Part shown: in pieces, positions 16,881-24,606 of the stretch | Layout: each line of letters begins with the position of its first letter | How positions within the stretch are numbered: position 1 is the first letter of the stretch | Assembly (NCBI RefSeq): GCF_002964665.1 | Contig: NZ_PQBZ01000042.1 | Location: 1 to 64,000 of the forward strand | DNA: 64,000 bases | DNA from: Pseudoalteromonas sp. T1lg23B | Lineage (GTDB): Bacteria > Pseudomonadota > Gammaproteobacteria > Enterobacterales > Alteromonadaceae | Direction: 5' to 3' | Position numbers and translations under genes: made by a program | Notes under the pieces: model-generated | Seen by the model: only the letters and a program-made list of their open reading frames with translations | Database searches by the model: none | Told to the model about the DNA's origin: nothing

Positions 16881-18758
16881 ATGAAGCGTTTAGCCTATTC
16901 TTTGATCGCAGGAGCCGTCACTCTTGCGCTCACGGCATGCAATGGTGATGATGGTGCGCAGGGTCAACAAGGGGAGCAGGGTGTTCAAGGCACCGCTGGT
17001 CAAAATGGTATTGATGGCCAAAACGGTCAAGATGGCGCTAACGGCCAACCAGGAAACGATGGCGTCGATGGCAAAGACGGCGTAAATGGCGGAAGTGGCC
17101 TCATCCGTATTGCTACCGTGCCAAATGGTGCAGAAGTGACTGGTTTGTACCTCAGTGAACAAGGTGACTTATTTTTCAATGTACAACACCCAGCTGACAG
17201 TAACACCGCAACAGCAGATGGTAAAACTTTCAATAAAGGAACTGTTGGGGTATTGACCGGTGTAGACTTCAATAACCTGCCTCGCAACATAGTAAGTTCA
17301 CCAGTACCCGCTTCAGAACAAGAACAGCAAATCGTGATGTCAGCTATCGGCCAGTATCAGGTGCTAGGACAAACAGGTGATGCCTTTGCTAATTTAGGCG
17401 CAAAAGGCCTTGAGGGAGGCCTTGGAGTACACTATGGGATCAATTCAAAACAAGAAATTATTCGTAACGACAACCCTGATTTCAATGGCTTCATAGCAAC
17501 CTCAGACACCGAAGGTTATCTTTATACCAACTGGGAATCATACCCCGGCGGCATGAGCCGATTAAAAATGAGTAAAGACACCAAGGGTAAATGGTCTGTC
17601 ACGGAAGCGATGATGGTTAACTTCGATGGGGTTCATGGCACTGCTGCTAACTGTTTTGGGTCAGTATCTCCTTGGGGTACACCGCTTACCTCTGAAGAAT
17701 GGATTGTTAACTCAAGCGTGACTAGCACAACGGATGCCAGCTGGAATGACCCAGCGGATACGCGCACCGATGGCATTGAAGCGCTAGTGGCACCAGATTT
17801 CCCTAACCCTTATCGTTACGGTTACATTGCTGAAGTGCAAAACCCAACCAGCGCCTCTCCAGATGTGGTAAAACATTTCACTATTGGTCGTTATGAGCAT
17901 GAGAATTCTGTCGTTATGCCAGATGAACGCACCGTATACTCATCACAAGACGACACGGGTGGGGTACTATTTAAATTCATTGCCGATCACCCTAAAGATC
18001 TCAGCTCAGGCACTTTGTATGGTGCGAAGTTAACTCAAGATGAGGGACTAAACGACCCTGCCGTTACTGGCTTTGATATTGAGTGGGTCGAGCTTGCCAG
18101 CGGCAACAATGCAGACATCGCCACGTGGATTGCTGAATACGATAACATTACCACCGCAGACTATGTTGACGGTCAATCAAGTTATATCACCATGGCCGAC
18201 GTTCAAGCGTGGGCAGATGGCGCTCAGACCTACCCAAGCGTTGAACAAGGCGGTGGCCCTGTAACAGCAGGCAAACCTATGGATAATCGCGTCGCTTTCT
18301 TAGAATCTCGCCAAGCAGCTCGCTTAAAAGGCGCAACGGCAGAGTGGCGTAAACTCGAAGGTATTAGTATTAACCTAGAGCGTGTAAAAGAAGCGGTAAC
18401 TGGGGAAGACCTGATAGCAGGAGAGATTGTTGATAAAGCCTACATGTACATCGGTATTGCTGATATAGATAACACCATGACCGATGATCAGGGCGATATT
18501 CAACTGTCTCGCCGTGTTAAAGATTGCGGTGGAGTTTATCGTGCAGCCATCGACAACAACTACAACTTAACGCGCATCGAGCCTGTGGTCATGGGTGGAA
18601 CATACCGTTCGAGCCTCACTGGCGCTGAGCGCTGTGATGTCAATCAGCTATCACAGCCTGACAACGTCATTGTCATGCGTGATGGACGTATCATCATCGG
18701 TGAAGATGGCTTCCAAGAGAACAATACGCTGTGGCTGTACGACCCTAAGTCTAAATAA
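16881..18758 (+). CDS. PhoX-family (DUF839) phosphatase-like lipoprotein with collagen-like N-terminus
   Basis: 625 aa. The signal peptide ends in LALTAC (Cys20), so this is a lipoprotein; there is no Tat twin-arginine motif, unlike typical PhoX. Residues 22-73 are about 17 Gly-X-Y triplets, rich in Gln, Asn and Asp, forming a collagen-like stalk. The rest matches the DUF839/PhoX beta-propeller, for example GRYEHENSVVMPDERTVYSS and the C-terminal PDNVIVMRDGRIIIGEDG. PhoX enzymes release phosphate from phosphomonoesters using Ca and Fe; activity here is inferred. GGAG sits 7 nt before the ATG. Tandem PhoB boxes precede the gene and a terminator follows. Confidence 0.85.
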   Translation: MKRLAYSLIAGAVTLALTACNGDDGAQGQQGEQGVQGTAGQNGIDGQNGQDGANGQPGNDGVDGKDGVNGGSGLIRIATVPNGAEVTGLYLSEQGDLFFNVQHPADSNTATADGKTFNKGTVGVLTGVDFNNLPRNIVSSPVPASEQEQQIVMSAIGQYQVLGQTGDAFANLGAKGLEGGLGVHYGINSKQEIIRNDNPDFNGFIATSDTEGYLYTNWESYPGGMSRLKMSKDTKGKWSVTEAMMVNFDGVHGTAANCFGSVSPWGTPLTSEEWIVNSSVTSTTDASWNDPADTRTDGIEALVAPDFPNPYRYGYIAEVQNPTSASPDVVKHFTIGRYEHENSVVMPDERTVYSSQDDTGGVLFKFIADHPKDLSSGTLYGAKLTQDEGLNDPAVTGFDIEWVELASGNNADIATWIAEYDNITTADYVDGQSSYITMADVQAWADGAQTYPSVEQGGGPVTAGKPMDNRVAFLESRQAARLKGATAEWRKLEGISINLERVKEAVTGEDLIAGEIVDKAYMYIGIADIDNTMTDDQGDIQLSRRVKDCGGVYRAAIDNNYNLTRIEPVVMGGTYRSSLTGAERCDVNQLSQPDNVIVMRDGRIIIGEDGFQENNTLWLYDPKSK

Positions 18759-18773
18759 CAGTCACTTTAGTAA

Positions 18774-18806
18774 AACGGCGCTCTATTAAGAGCTGCCGTT
18801 TTTTTT
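18774..18806 (+). terminator. Rho-independent terminator after the PhoX-like gene
   Basis: The stem AACGGCGCTCT pairs with AGAGCTGCCGTT (one bulged T) around ATTA. It is followed by a run of eight T. Confidence 0.88.
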
Positions 18807-18830
18807 GTCTAGTTTATGGAAGTCATAAAA

Positions 18831-20471
18831 ATGAAATACCCTCTTTTTGCCACACTGATAACACTGGGTTTGCTTGGTGGCTGTGAAAAATCAGTCCAAC
18901 ATGAAAGTCACACAAGCAACCTCAACGTCGCCGCACCTTTCAAGCAGGGTGATGATATTCCCGCCGTTGCCTACATTGAGCACCGTGAAATATATAACGC
19001 AGAGTCTGTTATTCCCCCGCAGTGTTATACCAAAACAGATGGTGTGAACAATCCTTGCTACGCCTGTCATCAAACGGATAAACGTGATAAAAATAAGCCA
19101 AATCAGATGTTTGATGGCCATTTACAAGGAAGTTATGAGTTCTCAGATTTGGGCACTAAAAATCATTGGAAGAACCTATTCATTGACCGAACTGAACTGG
19201 TAAAAGATATCTCAGATGAAGACATCTTAGCGTGGATCAATCAAGACAACTACAGCCCGTTCATAGAAAAGCTAAAGCAAAATAGTGACTGGCAAGGCGA
19301 AATAACCCCAATTAATAACTTGGCCTATCCAGAAAAAGCATTCGATGAATTTGGCTTTGCTAAAGATGGCAGTGGCTGGGTTGCATTCAACTACAAACCT
19401 TTTCCCAGCACCTTTTGGCCCACCAATGGGTCAACTGGCGACGTGATGATCCGTTTGCCAGAAGAGTTTAGAACACGTCAGGGCAGCTACAATCGAGATA
19501 TATATCTGGCCAACCTAAGTTTGGTTGAAGTCGCGCTAAAAGGTCTTGATGGTATATCTGTACCTGAACTTGATGAACAGCGTATTGGTGTCGACTTGAA
19601 TAAAGATGGCGAACTAAACAACATTACATACTTACCCAAGCAGCGCCATTATTTGGGCGACGCAAAAACGGCGTTGGCCTACCAGCTTTACCCCCAAGGC
19701 ACTGAGTTTTTGCACACCGTGCGCTACATAGGCGTTGATCAGCAAGGGAACATCTACAACGCTCCACGGATGAAAGAAGTCCGCTACATGAAGAAACATA
19801 AATTTAAATCTAAAGCGGCACTGGCGTCTTCATACTACCGAGAAGCTAAAGAGAAAGCATTTGAAAACCTACCACAAACGCTTTATTTGGGCGATAAAGG
19901 AGTGAACAATACTTTTGGCTGGCTCATTAATGGCTACATCGAAGATGCGCAAGGCCAACTCAGGCCACAACATGAACAAGAACTTGCATTTTGTAATGGC
20001 TGCCATAAAACGATTGGCTCAACTTATGACCAGACATTTTCGTTTGCACGTAAAGTTACAGGAAAGGATGGCTGGGGCTACATTGACCTCAAAGCCATGC
20101 AAGATGTGCCAAACATGGGTGAAGAGCAGGGTGAATTTCTCACCTATATGGCTCGTGTTGGCGGTGGCGACGAGTTTAGACAAAACCAAGAAATGCTTAC
20201 TCGCTGGTTTAAACCTAATGGCAAGCTTGATACAGACAAAGTTATGCGGACCAAAAGCCTTTATGAACTGATCACTCCCTCTGCTGAGCGCGCCTTAGCG
20301 CTGAACAAGGCCTACCTAACGATTGTAAAAGAGCAAAGTTATATCTTTGGTCGTGACGCAACACTGGTAGAGGCAAGCAACGTATTACAACAAATAGACG
20401 AATCACAGGCTCCGCTCAAAGATGCGCATCAATATGTGTGGGACATGCAGTTGGATTGGTCAAAGCTATAA
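18831..20471 (+). CDS. Diheme c-type cytochrome-like lipoprotein
   Basis: About 546 aa from the ATG at 18831, which has GGAAG 8 nt upstream; an earlier ATG at 18816 overlaps that site. The lipoprotein signal ends in LLGGC (Cys18). Two CXXCH heme sites are present, CYACH near residue 76 and CNGCH near 388. It is therefore an envelope electron-transfer or peroxidase/oxidase-like protein; I do not recognise the exact family. It follows the PhoX-like gene, but a strong terminator lies between, so joint regulation is uncertain. Confidence 0.75.
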   Translation: MKYPLFATLITLGLLGGCEKSVQHESHTSNLNVAAPFKQGDDIPAVAYIEHREIYNAESVIPPQCYTKTDGVNNPCYACHQTDKRDKNKPNQMFDGHLQGSYEFSDLGTKNHWKNLFIDRTELVKDISDEDILAWINQDNYSPFIEKLKQNSDWQGEITPINNLAYPEKAFDEFGFAKDGSGWVAFNYKPFPSTFWPTNGSTGDVMIRLPEEFRTRQGSYNRDIYLANLSLVEVALKGLDGISVPELDEQRIGVDLNKDGELNNITYLPKQRHYLGDAKTALAYQLYPQGTEFLHTVRYIGVDQQGNIYNAPRMKEVRYMKKHKFKSKAALASSYYREAKEKAFENLPQTLYLGDKGVNNTFGWLINGYIEDAQGQLRPQHEQELAFCNGCHKTIGSTYDQTFSFARKVTGKDGWGYIDLKAMQDVPNMGEEQGEFLTYMARVGGGDEFRQNQEMLTRWFKPNGKLDTDKVMRTKSLYELITPSAERALALNKAYLTIVKEQSYIFGRDATLVEASNVLQQIDESQAPLKDAHQYVWDMQLDWSKL

Positions 20472-20477
20472 CTTAAT

Positions 20478-20509
20478 AAAAAGCTGATCCAGTTATGGAT
20501 CAGCTTTTT
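20478..20509 (+). terminator. Bidirectional-looking terminator
   Basis: A perfect 13-bp stem (AAAAAGCTGATCC at 20478-20490, GGATCAGCTTTTT at 20497-20509) has a 6-nt loop and ends in a T-run. Each arm contains a GATC. It ends the diheme lipoprotein gene and marks the left edge of the repeat region. Confidence 0.88.
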
Positions 20510-20577
20510 ACTCACTGTTAGCCAAATACGGTCTAAAAATTAGATATAAAATAAATTAATATCAATCACATACATCA

Positions 20578-21174
20578 AGATCATATTTTTACTAACTCTA
20601 TATATAACCCTTTCAGCTGACTACTCTAGATCATATTTTTACTAACTTATAACTGGCTTTACACGCTCAACCACAAGTAGAGGCTACACACTCAGAGCAT
20701 CGTAGATCAATATTTTACTAACTTATAGGATGAATAAACCGCGTTAAAGTCCAGCAAGTGCGGCGACTATACCCCTTTTACAGGGACATACAGTGTCCTT
20801 TTCAACTTCTATGTTCAGCATGTGATACTAGGCAGACAACTTGAGGATCAGTTTTTTACTAACTTATCTTGTTGTTTTGGCGCGAGATCATATTTTTACT
20901 AACTAATCGCAAAAATAACGATCTGAGATCAATATTTTACTAACATTCGTCCTATGAGATCACGATATTACTAACTAATTTGATAGCAACAGGTCTTAGA
21001 TCAGATTTTTATCTACTCTTTCTTAGTAAAACTCTGATCTGTGAGGCACATCCGCGTAAATTCTACCTTTGTTTACGCCGGAGTCAGTTAAATAGCAGCG
21101 TAAGTAGGTAAAATCCTGATCCCATCAAGTTGTCAATAAGCCATCACAACTGCGAGTTAGTAAATTTTTGGTCT
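20578..21174. repeat. Array of eleven 20-bp GATC elements (RGATCANNNTTTTACTAACT)
   Basis: The gap 20510-21249 (740 bp) has no gene. It holds direct copies starting at 20578, 20628, 20704, 20845, 20885, 20926, 20957 and 20998, and inverted copies at 21021-21040, 21103-21122 and 21155-21174. Ten of the eleven carry GATC; the last has GACC. Copies 1, 2 and 5 are identical over 20 bp. Spacings of 40, 41, 31 and 41 bp in the core are near whole helical turns, as expected for protein-binding sites on one face. Sequence between copies is not conserved. A short inverted repeat GGACA/TGTCC lies near 20784. No DnaA box (TTATNCACA) or rep gene is seen. Function is unknown. Confidence 0.9.
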
Positions 21175-21249
21175 CGCCAGTTACATTCAGGCGATGTAGA
21201 AAATATGTTACAGTGATGCTTTAAAATCCGCATCAAAGCACTTCATTAC

Positions 21250-21810
21250 ATGCAGATAATAGATAAAATTCACTCATGCACCCTATGTGAGCCAACACTT
21301 CCTCATGGCGCAAACCCCGTGTTACAGGCTAGTCAAGAAGCAAGGATACTGATTGCTGGACAAGCCCCCAGTCTGAGCGTACATAAAACGGGTAAGTTGT
21401 TTAATGATGCAAGTGGTAAAAGGCTGAGGAGCTGGTTGAATGTAACTGAGGAACAGTTTTATAACCCAGAACTTTTCGCGATAGTACCAATGGCATTTTG
21501 TTATCCTGGTCGGGGCCGCTCTGGTGACTTGCCACCTCCAACACTTTGTGCAGCGACATGGCATCAAGCTTTACTAGCACAATTAACCAATGTTCGCTTA
21601 ACCATTGTCATCGGTCAGTATGCACAACGATACCACTTAGATGCCAAAGCAACGCTCACAGAGCAAGTCCAAAACTGGCAATCACTCTTGCCCAAACACA
21701 TCGTATTGCCACACCCAAGTCCCCGCAATCAGGCTTGGTTAAAGCGAAACCTCTGGTTCGAACAGCAAGTTGTTCCTACTTTGCAAGCTCATGTAAACAC
21801 GCTGCTTTAA
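21250..21810 (+). CDS. Uracil-DNA glycosylase-superfamily protein
   Basis: 186 aa. It has the UDG-fold layout: AGQAPSLSVHKTGKLFNDASGKRLRSWL near residue 35 (equivalent to the GQAPG...GKPF region of family 4/5 enzymes) and the C-terminal LPHPSPRNQAWLKRN. A CTLC pair is near the N-terminus, but a full four-Cys iron-sulfur set is not obvious. It probably acts on uracil or related base damage in DNA, yet many proteins of this subgroup are untested. It lies right of the repeat array with no visible promoter apart from it. Confidence 0.78.
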   Translation: MQIIDKIHSCTLCEPTLPHGANPVLQASQEARILIAGQAPSLSVHKTGKLFNDASGKRLRSWLNVTEEQFYNPELFAIVPMAFCYPGRGRSGDLPPPTLCAATWHQALLAQLTNVRLTIVIGQYAQRYHLDAKATLTEQVQNWQSLLPKHIVLPHPSPRNQAWLKRNLWFEQQVVPTLQAHVNTLL

Positions 21811-21825
21811 CATTCAGTACTACAA

Positions 21826-22317
21826 TTATTGCGATATGCCGTTTTCTGCAAAAGACTTTAGTTCATCTCCTGTTAAACGGTAGATGATCCATTCGTCTTG
21901 CGGCTTAGCGCCGATACTGTTGTAAAAATCAATTGCAGGCTTATTCCAATCAAGCACAACCCATTCGAAGCGACCACAGTCATTGGCCAACGCTAATTGA
22001 GCTAAATACTGCATAATGGCTTTGCCTGCGCCATTGCCGCGTTTGTCTTGAGCGACGTATAAATCCTCAAGATATAACCCATGCTTACCTAACCACGTAG
22101 AGTAGTTATAAAAGTACACTGCAAAACCAATTGCTTCGCCATCTTGTTCACAGATCAAAGCATGCGCTCGAGCATGCTCGCAAAACAGTTTTTCTTCGAT
22201 CTCAGAAACACTGTTTAATACGGCATCAGGCTCTTTTTCATATACTGCCAGATCATTGATAAATTTTAGAATTGTTGCTGCGTCTTGCTTGTGTGCCGCA
22301 CGGATTTTTATACTCAT
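21826..22317 (-). CDS. GNAT acetyltransferase, diamine (spermidine/spermine)-type
   Basis: 163 aa. A GNAT fold with IRAAHKQDAATILKFINDLAVYEKEPD at the N-terminus, LYLEDLYVAQDKRGNGAGKAIM as the acetyl-CoA-binding loop (RGNGAG), and ALANDCGRFEWVVLDWNKPAIDFYNSIGA. This arrangement is characteristic of SSAT-like enzymes that acetylate polyamines or thialysine. The substrate is inferred. It converges with the UDG-like gene and is divergent from the LysR gene. Confidence 0.85.
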   Translation of the reverse strand: MSIKIRAAHKQDAATILKFINDLAVYEKEPDAVLNSVSEIEEKLFCEHARAHALICEQDGEAIGFAVYFYNYSTWLGKHGLYLEDLYVAQDKRGNGAGKAIMQYLAQLALANDCGRFEWVVLDWNKPAIDFYNSIGAKPQDEWIIYRLTGDELKSFAENGISQ

Positions 22318-22415
22318 TAAAAATGCCTACTTGATTTCAAAACTCTAGTGTATGCTAAATTTAGTCATGAATTAAATGCATAATTTGCACAAGGCAAATG
22401 CATGGAGAACATAGT

Positions 22416-23318
22416 TTGCTACCTAACATTGATTTGAATCTGCTCAAGTTATTTGCATCGCTCTATCAAAGTGGCTCGGTAAGTAAAACAGCACAAGAAT
22501 TAAATCTTAGTCAATCGGCTTGTAGCCATGCTTTAACCAGACTTAGACAGCGGCTTGATGATGATCTCTTTATCCGTATTGATAATGAAATGGTGCCTAC
22601 GGTATTTGCACAACAAATCGCGCAAAGTGTATTACCCGCTCTACAATTATTGTCAGACGGCCTTAATCCCCATGAAACTTTCAACTCAGATCACAGCACT
22701 ACATTTACCATAGCGACAACTGACTACACGGCATGGTGCCTTAAGCCATTGGTGAGGCATTTTAGTGTGCAATACCCGCAAATAAATCTACGTTTTGTAT
22801 CGCTTGAACAGCGTATTCCGCAAGAAGCATTGAAAAATGGTACGCTTGACTTCGCCTGCGGCTTCTCGCATCAACAAGAACATAGCGAAAGTGTTGTTGA
22901 TCATTTGTGGTTTGAAGACCAGTATATAACCGCTGTTTCTAAACAACATCCTCTGGCCCAATACGACAAGCTCACGCTAGAACAGTTTTTGATGTTCCAA
23001 CACATCCTCATCGCTCCGTGGAACGAAACGAAGGGCATTGTGGACGTGATGCTGGCTAAGATCAAAAAAAGCAGAGCGATTGCAGTGACCGTCTCTCATG
23101 TGCTTATCGCACCATATTACCTAGCTCAGTCTCCCTATTTACTCACTTTACCAAAAGCCTACGCACAGCAAGTTGCTCAGCCATTGGACTTAAAGTTACT
23201 CTCTCCGCCACTGAGCATCCCAAGCTATAAAATCAAACTATATTTGCATAAAACTCGGCAAAGCGATCCAAGATTAACTTGGTTTATCGAGCAATTTAGA
23301 AAGTTTTTCGCGCTGTAA
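22416..23318 (+). CDS. LysR-family transcriptional regulator
   Basis: About 300 aa. The N-terminal winged helix starts LPNIDLNLLKLFASLYQSGSVSKTAQELNLSQSACSHALTRLRQRL, followed by the two-lobe effector domain. I place the start at TTG 22416, because GGAG lies 8 nt before it and LysR proteins usually begin right at this point. An ATG at 22398 would overlap the ribosome-binding site. It reads toward the CHI-like/DUF3833 pair about 100 bp downstream, which may be its targets. The effector is unknown. Confidence 0.85.
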   Translation: MLPNIDLNLLKLFASLYQSGSVSKTAQELNLSQSACSHALTRLRQRLDDDLFIRIDNEMVPTVFAQQIAQSVLPALQLLSDGLNPHETFNSDHSTTFTIATTDYTAWCLKPLVRHFSVQYPQINLRFVSLEQRIPQEALKNGTLDFACGFSHQQEHSESVVDHLWFEDQYITAVSKQHPLAQYDKLTLEQFLMFQHILIAPWNETKGIVDVMLAKIKKSRAIAVTVSHVLIAPYYLAQSPYLLTLPKAYAQQVAQPLDLKLLSPPLSIPSYKIKLYLHKTRQSDPRLTWFIEQFRKFFAL

Positions 23319-23414
23319 TGCCCCTTGACAGAATTGCTTAATAACAAACGGAGCGATCGAGTTTCAGCGTAACATCGTACTACTACTATCCTTGTCAGAT
23401 TTTGGACTTAGACG

Positions 23415-23924
23415 ATGATTAGACGATTATTTGTGTGCCTATATTTAGCTACCAGCATGGCCTACGCCTCTGTTGCACAGCAGCTTATCCCTGGCGCTAA
23501 AGCAGTTGGAGACTCACCAACACTGAGCTACTTATTTTGGGATATCTATCAAGCCACTTTGTACGCTCCCAATGGCCAGTTTGATAGTAATAGTCCCTTC
23601 GTACTTAAACTTCACTATTTACGAGCGCTAGAGGGAGAAGAAATTGCCAAACGCTCCATTGAGGAAATGCAAAAGCAAGGCTTGCAAAATGAGGCTCTAC
23701 TTTCTAGCTGGCTCAAGCAAATGCAGGCCATTTTTCCAGACGTAACAAATGGCACCGAATTATATGGTCAACGAACAGAGCAAGGGAGCAGTCGGTTTTA
23801 CAACGGCAATACCTTGATAGGCGAAATCGATGATCCGCAATTCACCAAGTATTTCTTTGCCATCTGGCTATCAGAAAACACCACTGAGCCAGCTATGCGC
23901 AAAGCATTGCTTAACATAAATTAG
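23415..23924 (+). CDS. Chalcone-isomerase-like periplasmic protein
   Basis: 169 aa with a signal peptide (about 1-21, ending AYAS). The rest matches the bacterial CHI-like domain: GDSPTLSYLFWDIYQATLYAP, LKLHYLRALEGEEIAKRSIEEM and FFAIWLSENT. Plant chalcone isomerase chemistry is not expected, since related bacterial proteins lack the flavonoid pathway; a fatty-acid-binding role is a guess from the fold. It is followed 10 nt later by the DUF3833 lipoprotein, a recurring partner. Confidence 0.82.
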   Translation: MIRRLFVCLYLATSMAYASVAQQLIPGAKAVGDSPTLSYLFWDIYQATLYAPNGQFDSNSPFVLKLHYLRALEGEEIAKRSIEEMQKQGLQNEALLSSWLKQMQAIFPDVTNGTELYGQRTEQGSSRFYNGNTLIGEIDDPQFTKYFFAIWLSENTTEPAMRKALLNIN

Positions 23925-23934
23925 GAGCCTGAAC

Positions 23935-24477
23935 ATGCTTAAAATAATTACAGTTCTGCTGCTCACAATCTCATTGACAGGTTGTGGAGTTAGCATTGAC
24001 GCAAACAAATATCAAAACACTACACCACAGTTCGACCCTTTCCAGTTTTTTGACGGTAAGGTCAAAGCGTGGGGTATCGTGCAAAATCGTTCCGGCGACA
24101 TGGTGCAACGCTTCACTGTTGACATTGAGGGGACTGTAGATAGTGGGGCACTTACACTAGACGAAGTATTTAACTACGAAGTAGGGCAGGGGATCACCCA
24201 CAGAGTGTGGAAGATCACAGTCAAAGGCGAAACCCAATTACAAGGTAGCGCAGGTGACATATTGGGGATGGCCAAGGGCCAGCTTGCTGGCAACGCTATG
24301 CGCTGGCAATATGAAATGGAATTGCCCGTAGACGGTACAAGTTACACTGTACAATTTGACGATTGGATCTGGGCATTTGCAGACGACACAATCATCAACC
24401 GCTCTTACATTAAAAAATTCGGCATTGTGATGGCGGAAGTCACCATTTTCATGCAAAAAATCCCTAACAAGATGTAA
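23935..24477 (+). CDS. DUF3833 lipoprotein
   Basis: 180 aa. The lipoprotein signal ends LTGC (Cys17). The beta-rich mature part (FDPFQFFDGKVKAWGIVQNRSGDMVQRF, later DDWIWAFADDTIINRSYIKKFG) is typical of DUF3833. In Vibrio and Shewanella this family is found with chalcone-isomerase-like, cyclopropane fatty acid synthase, amine oxidase and photolyase genes. Here only the CHI-like neighbour is kept. AGGAGCCTGAAC gives a strong ribosome-binding site. Confidence 0.85.
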   Translation: MLKIITVLLLTISLTGCGVSIDANKYQNTTPQFDPFQFFDGKVKAWGIVQNRSGDMVQRFTVDIEGTVDSGALTLDEVFNYEVGQGITHRVWKITVKGETQLQGSAGDILGMAKGQLAGNAMRWQYEMELPVDGTSYTVQFDDWIWAFADDTIINRSYIKKFGIVMAEVTIFMQKIPNKM

Positions 24478-24606
24478 ACAAATGTAAATAAAAACACAAA
24501 CCATTGAAATTAAATAATTTATATATTTTTTATGATTTCTCTTGGTTCGTGCTCAGTGCTAGCATACATGGGATGACAACTCAGCAAACTATCAAGGAAA
24601 AAAATC

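Noticed and set aside
20578..21174. Reading the array as a CRISPR
   Set aside because: Repeats are degenerate, spacers vary from 3 nt to over 100 nt, orientations change, and there are no cas genes.
20510..21249. Reading the array as oriC or a plasmid-type origin
   Set aside because: No DnaA box (TTATNCACA) found by eye, no rep or par gene adjacent, and the usual oriC neighbours are missing. It remains possible only as a remote site.
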